The translations under genes and the position numbers were made by a program. 6,115 nucleotides of DNA, taken from positions 1 through 6,115 of the forward strand of contig CAYYYJ010000039.1 in the NCBI GenBank assembly GCA_964476045.1, given 5' to 3'. The DNA comes from CAYYYJ01 sp964476045 (GTDB lineage: Archaea > Aenigmatarchaeota > Aenigmatarchaeia > QMZP01 > JACQNV01). The first letter of the stretch is position 1. Every line of letters begins with the position of its first letter. This document shows positions 1 to 5,486 of this stretch, in pieces. Below the pieces are notes generated by a model that saw nothing but the letters and a program-made list of their open reading frames with translations, searched no databases and was not told the DNA's origin.

Positions 1-55
1 AACCCGCCTATCGCAGAACCAATCTGGTTAAATAAAGTCCCTGTCGACTCAACCT
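1..55 (-). pseudogene. 5'-truncated second copy of the toxin-module conserved segment, continuing off the left edge
   Basis: Read on the minus strand, these bases encode VESTGTLFNQIGSAIGGF, the same peptide as residues 66-83 of the metallopeptidase toxin gene at 1030-2700. The codon immediately upstream (54-56) is TAG where the full copy has CAG (Gln), and the frame before it contains only a short open stretch back to a TAA at 120-122 with no start codon. The fragment therefore has no visible start and appears to be the head of a silent, promoterless module whose toxin end lies beyond the window. It follows the two-repeat winged-helix gene by 82 bases, as a new module would follow the immunity genes of the previous one. 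It could instead be a decayed pseudogene, or a gene that starts further left; the window cannot separate these. Confidence 0.72.
19..55 (-). repeat. 37-bp perfect repeat, left copy (partner 2471-2507)
   Basis: Bases 19-55 are identical to 2471-2507 in the same orientation, with an offset of 2452. The block encodes VESTGTLFNQIG and part of the next codon. Beyond base 55 the two copies quickly lose similarity. Below base 19 they remain homologous, but only 12 of 18 bases match and the protein is unchanged. The chance of a 37-bp match arising at random is negligible. Confidence 0.97.
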
Positions 56-56
56 A

Positions 57-70
57 CCTATATCCTATAT
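57..70. repeat. CCTATAT tandem pair at the homology boundary
   Basis: Two head-to-tail copies of CCTATAT (57-63 and 64-70), preceded by a partial CCTA at 53-56, sit exactly where similarity between the two module copies ends. The repeat is short and could be chance, but its position suggests slippage or end-joining at a breakpoint. Confidence 0.4.
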
Positions 71-80
71 GGTAGTTTGC

Positions 81-99
81 AGAGTCCCAGAGGAACTCT
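81..99. other. small hairpin between immunity gene and left module
   Basis: An 8-bp stem with a 3-base loop: AGAGTCCC at 81-88 and GGAACTCT at 92-99, allowing one G-T wobble. It lies between the stop of the two-repeat gene and the left-edge module. No T-run follows on either strand, so it is not a convincing intrinsic terminator. It may be an mRNA 3'-end structure or chance. Confidence 0.35.
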
Positions 100-137
100 T
101 CTTCAACCCTGATTTTTGGTTAGGTTTTGCATCAAAA

Positions 138-677
138 TTATGTCATTATTTTTTTCTTAACTCTGTCTTCGAGCATCTTAACCCTTTCCCTCGCCTTTTC
201 CGTCATAACATACCTATCTGGAAGTTCTTTGAGCCAGCCATCTTTCAATAAATTTTTAATCACTTTCTTTGCCGATCTAATTGCTTCAGGAGTCGGTTTA
301 TTCCATCTGCCAGAAAACCTATAATACTGAGCTATTTTATCTATATCTTTTGTTCCGAGATTTTCTAAACCGCTAACTCTCCAGACTAATTCATTTAGCC
401 TATCCTCTTCTTGTTTTTTGTCCATTTTCTCTATAGTAGAAAAGCTCTTTTCGGTCGCAATATATCGAGTCTTTAACTCTCTAAGCCACCCCTTATTAAT
501 AAGACTCTCCACAAAGCTTTTAGCGGATTCTATATGACCCGTTATTACAAGACAATGTCCTCTTTCTATAGAATCTGCTATCTTTTTGATATTTTTTGTC
601 TTCAATTTTTGTATTCTTACAGCTTTCAAAGCATTTTCTCTATCACACATCTGCACCGTTCCTATGAATTTCTCCAT
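138..677 (-). CDS. tandem winged-helix-like repeat protein, candidate immunity protein
   Basis: The protein has about 179 residues from the ATG at 677; a TTG two codons earlier (683) is also possible, and no Shine-Dalgarno sits close to either, although GGGGAG lies about 18 nt upstream of the ATG. It contains two copies of one domain, roughly residues 20-86 and 100-170. Each copy has an N-terminal helix (KTKNIKKIADS in the first, TKDIDKIAQYY in the second), a second helix, and a hairpin of the form GWL-x-EL-xx-RY-xx-TEK followed by a C-terminal helix. That order matches the recognition helix and wing of winged-helix domains. The same domain occurs once in the neighbouring 90-residue protein, with which it shares a C-terminus of similar character ending in MT. 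The gene lies 78 bases downstream of that paralogue, in the metallopeptidase module. I infer an immunity or regulatory role; the fold assignment is by pattern only and the family is not one I can name. Confidence 0.8.
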   Translation of the reverse strand: MEKFIGTVQMCDRENALKAVRIQKLKTKNIKKIADSIERGHCLVITGHIESAKSFVESLINKGWLRELKTRYIATEKSFSTIEKMDKKQEEDRLNELVWRVSGLENLGTKDIDKIAQYYRFSGRWNKPTPEAIRSAKKVIKNLLKDGWLKELPDRYVMTEKARERVKMLEDRVKKKIMT

Positions 678-723
678 AAACAATACGATTCAAGTTCTCC
701 CCTTTCACACAGTTGCTAAATTC

Positions 724-740
724 AAAATTGTCTAAATTTT
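724..740. repeat. AT-rich inverted repeat upstream of the two-repeat gene
   Basis: AAAATT (724-729) and AATTTT (735-740) form an inverted repeat with a 5-base spacer in the 78-base gap between the two winged-helix-like genes. It could be an operator or part of an AT-rich promoter for the downstream gene, but such repeats are common by chance in DNA of this composition. Confidence 0.25.
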
Positions 741-755
741 CTATCGGAGATTTTA

Positions 756-1028
756 TTAAGTCATCACACCGCGTCTGACCCTCTCTCTCAGCATTTCGAT
801 TCTTTTTTTGGACCTATCTGTCATTATATACCTATCTGAAAGTTCTTTTAGCCAACCGCTGTCTATCCGCTTCTTGATAATTGACTCCATCATTTCTAGT
901 GATTCTTTATCTGTTGAACCAAGGATATTTTTAGCTAAAGATTTAAGATTTTTAGTTTTGACATCTTCAATATCTCTTGCCCTAGACGCCATACCATTCA
1001 TCTCCAAACCTTCTGCTGTCCATGACAT
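756..1028 (-). CDS. single winged-helix-like domain protein, candidate immunity for the metallopeptidase toxin
   Basis: This 90-residue protein starts with ATG at 1028, one base after the TAA of the metallopeptidase toxin gene (TAATATG). A GGTGG stretch within the toxin's last codons, about 10 nt ahead, could serve as its ribosome-binding site, so the two genes are probably translationally coupled. Residues 23-80 match both halves of the neighbouring 179-residue protein: VKTKNLKSLAKNI, then a helix, then GWLKELSDRYIMT and a basic C-terminal helix. In polymorphic-toxin loci the gene directly after the toxin is usually its immunity gene, which is the main reason for the call. The winged-helix look would also suit a small DNA-binding regulator of the module. 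No cysteines, signal peptide or membrane segment are present, so it should be cytoplasmic. Confidence 0.82.
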   Translation of the reverse strand: MSWTAEGLEMNGMASRARDIEDVKTKNLKSLAKNILGSTDKESLEMMESIIKKRIDSGWLKELSDRYIMTDRSKKRIEMLRERVRRGVMT

Positions 1029-1029
1029 A

Positions 1030-2700
1030 TTAGTTAACCCACCTTACCGAATTAAAACCGTTGGAAAATATCTCTTCCACACTCAAAAAATCATTTAATG
1101 TGCCGGGTTTCAATTGATTCACAATAAAATCTATCGAGCTTGCCATTTTAGTATCACCCAAATTTTTGTACATAACTTTCATCTCAGCTAAATAACCAAT
1201 ATTATGAGGGAAATCTGAAATAAATTCTATTTCTTTGGTTGTCAACGCAGACCCTTTATTAACCAACTTCATCAACCCCATGTCCTCAAACTGTTTCTCC
1301 CACCCTCTTAGCCACTTTTGTCTGTTAACCATCGAATTGGTCATTAAGAGCTTATTTTTAACTGTATTCATAAATGGATCCCATAAATCCTCCATTTTCA
1401 TTCCCACCTGTTTTTTGAGTATATTGTTAGATAATGTATCCCAATATCCTTTAGTCGCATCGGCTACTGAATTAAATTTCTTCCCGTCAATAAGGACTTT
1501 ATCAGACACGCTAGCTTTATGACCCAATTCGTGAAGGAAAGTATCATATAATTCAGCTGAACTGTACTGCCTAGATCCGTCTAGTGGTTTTCTTAAAGTC
1601 GCCATAAGTTCATTATCAGCAAAATTGAAAGCTCCAGAGGCTCCATTAGGATCTTTGAACTTCCAAACCATGTTTTCAGGCAATTTGACCCCCCTTCTTT
1701 CGAAAACTCTTACAGCATCCTCAAACTCGCTGCTTTGTAGCATGTCAAAGGCTTGCCTCACTAATGAAGACTGTTTGTTTGCAGCTACACCTGCAAAATC
1801 GAAGTTTACAAGCATTCCACGTCTTTCCCAGCCGATTAAAGTTTGCATTTCAACTTCATCCAATGTTTGTGAAATAACTTTAGCATTCCCCGATCCAATT
1901 TTCTTGGCCAAATACTTTTCAAAATGCTCTTTAGCCGGCAATTTTGTTATTTTACTCAATTCCGTGGAATCTTTTATTCCAGTTTTAGTTAATGAGTTCT
2001 CTATTCTTCCTTTAGCGAGAGTATTTGCACCGACTTTTTCGATGTTTTTCCCAACATCGTCTGCGAGCTTCAAAAGCCGCGAGTCTTTTATGAAAGTTTT
2101 TACCCCTCTCATCATTGCTCCAGCATTTCCTAATCCAACTAGGCCTATGGTGACCATGTCCCAGGCATCTAAAGGTTGACCAGATATAGCAGTTTTGGCA
2201 AATATATTTGCTATTGTAGCAATATCCAGTGCGATCATAGCTGGGACTAAGAATCCTGCAGATAAACCACCTGTTAATATAAGGCTAGCTACTATAACAC
2301 CTACAACAGCTATTCCTATCATCAAGTCTATTGCCTGGTGCGGATTGTTAACAGCCCAATTCCATGCACTCTGTAAAGAGCCAATAGGATCGGTTGCAAA
2401 CTTGACCAGAGTTTCCCCTAAACCTTTTAATGCGCCGCCGAGCCAGGACACGAATCCTCCGATAGCTGACCCAATCTGGTTAAATAAAGTCCCTGTCGAC
2501 TCAACCTGCCCGCCATAAGCTACAATCGCATTCCTTGAAGAAGTCAAACTCAACAAAATATTTATTTGCGCGAGGTTCTGCTGGGCTATTTGTAGGTCAT
2601 CTGGTGTGAGCACAGGGCAATATAAATTACTGCAGCTATTTGAATCAGCTGATTTAAGCAGAGCTTCTAACTTCCTTTTCTGGTCTGCCAAAGATTCCAA
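1030..2700 (-). CDS. polymorphic-toxin-like protein with C-terminal zincin metallopeptidase domain
   Basis: The frame is 556 codons from a TTG at 2700; an in-frame TAA at 2713-2715 excludes a longer start. Residues 1-60 are helical and include Cys23 and Cys28, which could form a disulfide outside the cell. Residues 66-100 are the segment shared with the left-edge fragment. Residues 123-170 form a hydrophobic hairpin of about two membrane spans. Residues 200-340 are a charged helical linker. The C-terminal domain carries H390-E391-L392-G393-H394, the HExxH zinc motif with its catalytic Glu. SVEEIFSNGF near the end supplies Glu542 or Glu543 as a likely third ligand of gluzincin type; Glu506 is the alternative. 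The layout of conserved segment, hydrophobic region and enzyme tip is typical of polymorphic toxins, so the tip probably cleaves a protein in a rival cell. No signal peptide, Shine-Dalgarno or TATA-like box is visible in the 93 bases upstream, so this may be an unexpressed orphan module or a 5'-truncated gene. Confidence 0.83.
   Translation of the reverse strand: MESLADQKRKLEALLKSADSNSCSNLYCPVLTPDDLQIAQQNLAQINILLSLTSSRNAIVAYGGQVESTGTLFNQIGSAIGGFVSWLGGALKGLGETLVKFATDPIGSLQSAWNWAVNNPHQAIDLMIGIAVVGVIVASLILTGGLSAGFLVPAMIALDIATIANIFAKTAISGQPLDAWDMVTIGLVGLGNAGAMMRGVKTFIKDSRLLKLADDVGKNIEKVGANTLAKGRIENSLTKTGIKDSTELSKITKLPAKEHFEKYLAKKIGSGNAKVISQTLDEVEMQTLIGWERRGMLVNFDFAGVAANKQSSLVRQAFDMLQSSEFEDAVRVFERRGVKLPENMVWKFKDPNGASGAFNFADNELMATLRKPLDGSRQYSSAELYDTFLHELGHKASVSDKVLIDGKKFNSVADATKGYWDTLSNNILKKQVGMKMEDLWDPFMNTVKNKLLMTNSMVNRQKWLRGWEKQFEDMGLMKLVNKGSALTTKEIEFISDFPHNIGYLAEMKVMYKNLGDTKMASSIDFIVNQLKPGTLNDFLSVEEIFSNGFNSVRWVN
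2471..2507 (-). repeat. 37-bp perfect repeat, right copy inside the toxin gene
   Basis: This is the partner of the repeat at 19-55. It lies within codons 66-77 of the metallopeptidase toxin gene, just upstream of the hydrophobic segment. Conserved segments placed before a variable toxin domain are the usual site of module exchange in polymorphic-toxin loci. Confidence 0.97.
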
Positions 2701-2793
2701 AAAATGATGGGGTTATGTTAGAAAAGCTACCAAGGGAAGTTTGACATGGTTGGTGGAAAGATAAGTACAGGAAGATATTGCTGAAATAATAAG

Positions 2794-3036
2794 TTATTTT
2801 TCTATCGGATTTAGTTTTAAGTTTTCAACAGCTTTCCTGTACTTGGCTTCAAAATTCCCAAAAGATTTGTCACACTTTTTGCACTTAAACTCGGGACAAT
2901 TTGGGTAAATCCTACAACCGCCGCTGATTAACTTACCTTCCATAATTTTCTTTCTAGATTCAGGCGCTGGTAAACCATACAATATCCGCAGGACATATTT
3001 CTCAGAATCACACTTTGGACATTTTTGACTATTCAT
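2794..3036 (-). CDS. small zinc ribbon protein
   Basis: This is an 80-residue protein. CPKC (Cys6, Cys9) and CKKC (Cys52, Cys55) form a four-cysteine zinc ribbon, with two further cysteines at 41 and 47. Between them, ILYGLPAPE and GGC reproduce the pattern of a widespread small zinc-ribbon family of unknown function (YGxPxPE, then GGC, then the second CxxC). Its ATG lies within the end of the preceding gene: ATGAATAG overlaps the stop by 8 bases, implying coupled translation. The C-terminal tail is lysine-rich. It is the last gene before the metallopeptidase module. Zinc binding is well supported. A role in immunity is only suggested by location, since this family also occurs outside toxin loci. 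Confidence 0.85.
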   Translation of the reverse strand: MNSQKCPKCDSEKYVLRILYGLPAPESRKKIMEGKLISGGCRIYPNCPEFKCKKCDKSFGNFEAKYRKAVENLKLNPIEK

Positions 3037-3781
3037 AATGATTACTATGTCTTAACTTTATTTTTTTGAATTTAGGAACCACTGGACTTGGAGCTTCTCC
3101 GCTTACTAGACAAAGTATTTTATCCGTGTTCTCTTCTTCAGTTTTCCCTTCTTTTATTATATTAAATAAGTTCTCCAGCCAGTTATGGTCTAAACAATGG
3201 ATAAAGTATTCCCTTTTACCAACATATCCTTCTAACATCTCTTCGTTTAATATTACATTATCTGTTATTATAAACTCCTTGAATTCCTCCTTGCGTTCTA
3301 CAACTTCCTTTAAACCTTCTTTGAATTTAATCCAGTCAGGGTATTTCAGAAGTAAGTCGCAAATAGAATATTTCTTCCCCTCAATTTCGAATTCAAATAA
3401 ATATTTTTTGTCTATTTTGGCAATTTTACCGTCCTTCCACATTTTGCGGAAGAAGTCTTTGTCCGGAAGCATTTTTCTTAGAAGTTTATACAAAGGCATT
3501 TTATTCTTGTAGCAGAAATATGGAAGTAGATTAAAAAAGAATGCCCTACCACCACTTTTATAAATGTGCACTGCGTAGCTGTTATGGTCACCTGGGGCAG
3601 ACAATTCCATATTTTTTAAGTTCTTGAATGTATCTCCTATTTCTTCGAGAGAGACTAAAGTTTTATTCTTATATACTATAGGGTTTCTAATGAAAACACG
3701 TTCATATTCTTCTTTGTTTTTTGAAATAGTATCTACAACTTCCTTGATATCCAAGAACATGAAATTTCCTTGCCATCCCAT
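3029..3781 (-). CDS. unrecognised 250-residue cytoplasmic protein, possible immunity protein
   Basis: I do not recognise this family. The frame runs 250 codons from ATG at 3781. An in-frame ATG seven codons later (MFLDIKEVV) is preceded by AAGGA at about 6 nt and could be the true start. The protein is rich in Lys, Glu and aromatic residues, with no signal peptide or membrane span. Visible landmarks are SAPGDHNSYAVHIY near residue 83, a run of basic helices (LLRKMLPDKDFFRKMWKDG), and an acidic helix around residues 155-170. The first ATG lies about 22 nt downstream of a TATA-like box, and the 37-base gap ahead of it is the largest within this gene cluster, so a separate transcript may start here. 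The 3' end overlaps the zinc ribbon gene. Such single, family-less genes of this size are common among immunity genes stacked in toxin loci, but that role is inference. Confidence 0.78.
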   Translation of the reverse strand: MGWQGNFMFLDIKEVVDTISKNKEEYERVFIRNPIVYKNKTLVSLEEIGDTFKNLKNMELSAPGDHNSYAVHIYKSGGRAFFFNLLPYFCYKNKMPLYKLLRKMLPDKDFFRKMWKDGKIAKIDKKYLFEFEIEGKKYSICDLLLKYPDWIKFKEGLKEVVERKEEFKEFIITDNVILNEEMLEGYVGKREYFIHCLDHNWLENLFNIIKEGKTEEENTDKILCLVSGEAPSPVVPKFKKIKLRHSNHYE

Positions 3782-3793
3782 AAGATCTCTTAT
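3780..3793. promoter_or_regulatory. inverted repeat overlapping a start codon, possible operator
   Basis: ATAAGA and TCTTAT, separated by two bases, form an inverted repeat that covers part of the ATG of the 250-residue gene. A second perfect palindrome lies four bases further upstream. A DNA-binding protein here would block transcription start or translation. The element is short and AT-rich, so chance is possible. Confidence 0.3.
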
Positions 3794-3796
3794 CAG

Positions 3797-3808
3797 TTAA
3801 AGCTTTAA
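3797..3808. promoter_or_regulatory. 12-bp perfect palindrome TTAAAGCTTTAA
   Basis: This perfect 12-bp palindrome lies in the 37-base gap between the 228- and 250-residue genes and overlaps the edge of the TATA-like box. That placement suits an operator at an archaeal promoter, but no binding protein can be assigned from sequence. Confidence 0.35.
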
Positions 3809-3813
3809 ATATT
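3804..3813 (-). promoter_or_regulatory. TATA-like box for the 250-residue gene
   Basis: On the minus strand this reads AATATTTAAA, close to the archaeal TTTAWATA box, and ends 22 nt before the ATG at 3781. That spacing places the transcription start at or next to the start codon, consistent with a leaderless archaeal transcript. The upstream gene ends only a few bases away (3819), so this would be an internal promoter in the cluster. Confidence 0.42.
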
Positions 3814-3818
3814 ATTGT

Positions 3819-4505
3819 TTAACAGAGGTAGCCTTGGATATAATACTTATTTTTTATTGCATATTCACAAATAGAAACTATTGTTCCAATAGAATCTTTG
3901 TAGTAGTCATAGAAGGATTCTTTCTTTATGTATAGAACTTCTTTCCCTCCTTTTTGGTTAATCCATCTTCGATTGAGTTTTTCTGTGAAAACTCTATTGA
4001 CTACAATTTCTGATTTTTGTTTTCTTAAGTCAACTTCCCTATCCTTTAGTATGTAATAACACTGAGCCCACCCACCCTTTATGTAGACGATTTGATCCTC
4101 TATATAGAGATCTTGTGTATCAGAACAGCTTTTATTTTTAAAACAGATCCAATAGAAAAATGGAAACTCGCGTTTGTGCTTCTTTATAGTATCTAAAATT
4201 ATTAGAAGTGTATTTTTCACCTTCAAAGGATTGAATGAAGTATTCGCATTTCTACAATCACCATAAGAAGACTTATCAGCTTTCTCATAAAAGTCTAAAT
4301 CTAACTTAGAGTTAGCTAAGCTTTCTATAATTTTTATCCGGTCTTTGAAAAGCGGCCAATAATAGTGATATCTATATGATAAGTGTGGTATTTCTTTTAG
4401 AAATAAATGTTCTATTTCCTCGCCTTTCTTCTTAACAGCACAGATACCAAAATCAACGCCCATAAAATGCCAAATCAAGTTAATATTTGTCGGTTGGAAT
4501 AACAC
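3819..4505 (-). CDS. unrecognised 214-228-residue protein, possible immunity protein
   Basis: I do not recognise this family. The longest frame starts with GTG at 4505, 11 bases after the previous stop. The ATG at 4463 (MGVDFGICAVKKKGEEI, giving 214 residues) begins at a point that looks more like a protein N-terminus. Neither start has a clear Shine-Dalgarno. The protein is rich in Tyr, Phe and Trp (for example YRYHYYWPLF and FPFFYWICF), has scattered cysteines including Cys136 and Cys141 by the long numbering, and ends in a helix, ICEYAIKNKYYI. There is no signal peptide. The FNPLKVKNTLLIILDTIKKH segment looks like a helix leading to a buried aromatic strand, as in many compact immunity folds. 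Its place in a run of short genes directly after a toxin gene supports an immunity role, by inference only. Confidence 0.78.
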   Translation of the reverse strand: MLFQPTNINLIWHFMGVDFGICAVKKKGEEIEHLFLKEIPHLSYRYHYYWPLFKDRIKIIESLANSKLDLDFYEKADKSSYGDCRNANTSFNPLKVKNTLLIILDTIKKHKREFPFFYWICFKNKSCSDTQDLYIEDQIVYIKGGWAQCYYILKDREVDLRKQKSEIVVNRVFTEKLNRRWINQKGGKEVLYIKKESFYDYYKDSIGTIVSICEYAIKNKYYIQGYLC

Positions 4506-4516
4506 GAAAGGTTATT

Positions 4517-4957
4517 CTACTTTTTAATCCGAAATTTCAGTATTTTATATACCATAGCCACTTTAGAAGGCTCTTTTAGGGAATCCCTGACTATATGATA
4601 CGGTGAAATCTGGTTCCCTCCGACATCTATACCAAAATTACCCATCTGATTATCATGAACAATGTCTTTGGTTATTACCCACTTACCTCCGAGATTTCTT
4701 ATTATAACTTCACCAAAATAGCTTCCAAAAATACTCGCTAGTGTACTTTCCCCAGGTTCGCTAAGCGATTGAACAATTCTTGGTTTCTTCTTTTCACTCT
4801 CGATGATCTCATCTACTAGACCCAAAGATTTCTCTGAAAAATCGAGGATCTTATTATACGTAGTCTTAGATATAATACACACCGTTTCTGCCACTTCTTT
4901 AGCAGCTTTGATTTTCTTCACAAGTCCTTGCGTATCTTTTCCTTTTTTGAAAAACAT
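4517..4957 (-). CDS. 146-residue protein with a GxxxGEVIxRxLGGxW motif, possible immunity protein
   Basis: The ATG at 4957 follows the stop of the preceding gene by three bases, without a visible Shine-Dalgarno, so translation is probably coupled. The first 60 residues are a basic, then amphipathic, helical region. Residues 72-110 carry SIFGSYFGEVIIRNLGGKWV followed by a glycine-rich stretch (MGNFGIDVGG) and SPYHIVRD. A fold with this signature (a helix with GEv, a strand with lGGxW, then a proline-containing strand) recurs in several uncharacterised protein families, some of them linked to toxin immunity. I cannot assign a named family with confidence. No membrane segment or signal peptide is present. 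Its place as second gene after the nuclease toxin makes immunity or accessory function plausible. Confidence 0.8.
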   Translation of the reverse strand: MFFKKGKDTQGLVKKIKAAKEVAETVCIISKTTYNKILDFSEKSLGLVDEIIESEKKKPRIVQSLSEPGESTLASIFGSYFGEVIIRNLGGKWVITKDIVHDNQMGNFGIDVGGNQISPYHIVRDSLKEPSKVAMVYKILKFRIKK

Positions 4958-4960
4958 AGA

Positions 4961-5485
4961 TTAAAGTTCAGGCCATTTATTTGATAGTTCTTCCATTTTT
5001 TTACTAAACTCTTCTTTTGTACCGAATTTGGTTATCATATGTTCATCTGTGTAAATTTCACCTCGTAGAGGATCTATAGTTTTCCATAATTTCAGAAGAG
5101 CTTTTTCAAATTCTTTTATGCTTTCTTTTTCAGTCGAATCCATTCTGATGTTATCAAAAGTAAAAGTCATATGATTTGAATCTATAATAGAAAGGTTTAA
5201 ACCCCCGTGAATTATTCTATCCTTTATTTTCATGTCTATGGTAAGTGAGACATCTTCTTTTTTCTCGATAATTATGTCGTATAGTTTATCAATTAATTTG
5301 GTTTTGTCATTTGGTCCTATAGTTTCTTCGTCAAAACTACTTGTAATCTTAGCCTTTTTCCAACTAGTTATTCGACCTCTATGATATTTGTTGTAAGTCA
5401 AATCGCTTTCCAGAAGTTTAGCCATGAATCTTCTTAAAAACATCCCTCCCACATGCTTGACATAAAAATATATTATCAAATCCAT
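4961..5485 (-). CDS. candidate immunity protein for the nuclease toxin
   Basis: This 174-residue protein starts with ATG at 5485, one base after the TAA of the nuclease-toxin gene (TAATATG). GGAGCTGAT, one mismatch from the full Shine-Dalgarno GGAGGTGAT, ends 8 nt before the ATG and lies inside the toxin's last codons, which supports this start and tight coupling. Internal ATGs at codons 15 and 21 are alternatives. The protein has alternating charged strands (SLTIDMKIKDRII and MTFTFDNIRM) and a C-terminal acidic helical part (EEFSKKMEELSNKWPEL). There is no signal peptide. I do not recognise the family. The immunity call rests on position, since the cognate immunity gene normally follows the toxin directly, and on its size. 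Confidence 0.83.
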   Translation of the reverse strand: MDLIIYFYVKHVGGMFLRRFMAKLLESDLTYNKYHRGRITSWKKAKITSSFDEETIGPNDKTKLIDKLYDIIIEKKEDVSLTIDMKIKDRIIHGGLNLSIIDSNHMTFTFDNIRMDSTEKESIKEFEKALLKLWKTIDPLRGEIYTDEHMITKFGTKEEFSKKMEELSNKWPEL

Positions 5486-5486
5486 A

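Noticed and set aside
54..56. TAG read as pyrrolysine in the left module
   Set aside because: There is no start codon upstream in that frame and no other internal TAG supports the idea; a plain stop at a module boundary is simpler.
81..99. Hairpin as an intrinsic terminator
   Set aside because: No T-run follows the stem on either strand.
1625..2179. A 184-codon open frame on the plus strand opposite the metallopeptidase gene
   Set aside because: Its translation is low in charge and rich in Ser, Pro and Phe, typical of an antisense shadow. The minus-strand frame has a coherent domain order and a catalytic motif.
756..2700. A classical type II toxin-antitoxin pair
   Set aside because: The toxin is far too large, has a conserved pre-toxin segment and hydrophobic hairpin, and the gene order is toxin first, which fits toxin-immunity modules better.
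2701..2793. Start of the metallopeptidase gene further upstream or via a frameshift
   Set aside because: An in-frame TAA lies at 2713-2715, and the other frames in this gap show only short meaningless peptides with no similarity to a secretion domain.
737..2809. 12-bp match TTTTCTATCGGA at 737-748 and 2798-2809
   Set aside because: About one such match is expected by chance in a window of this length, and one copy is simply coding sequence at the end of the zinc ribbon gene.
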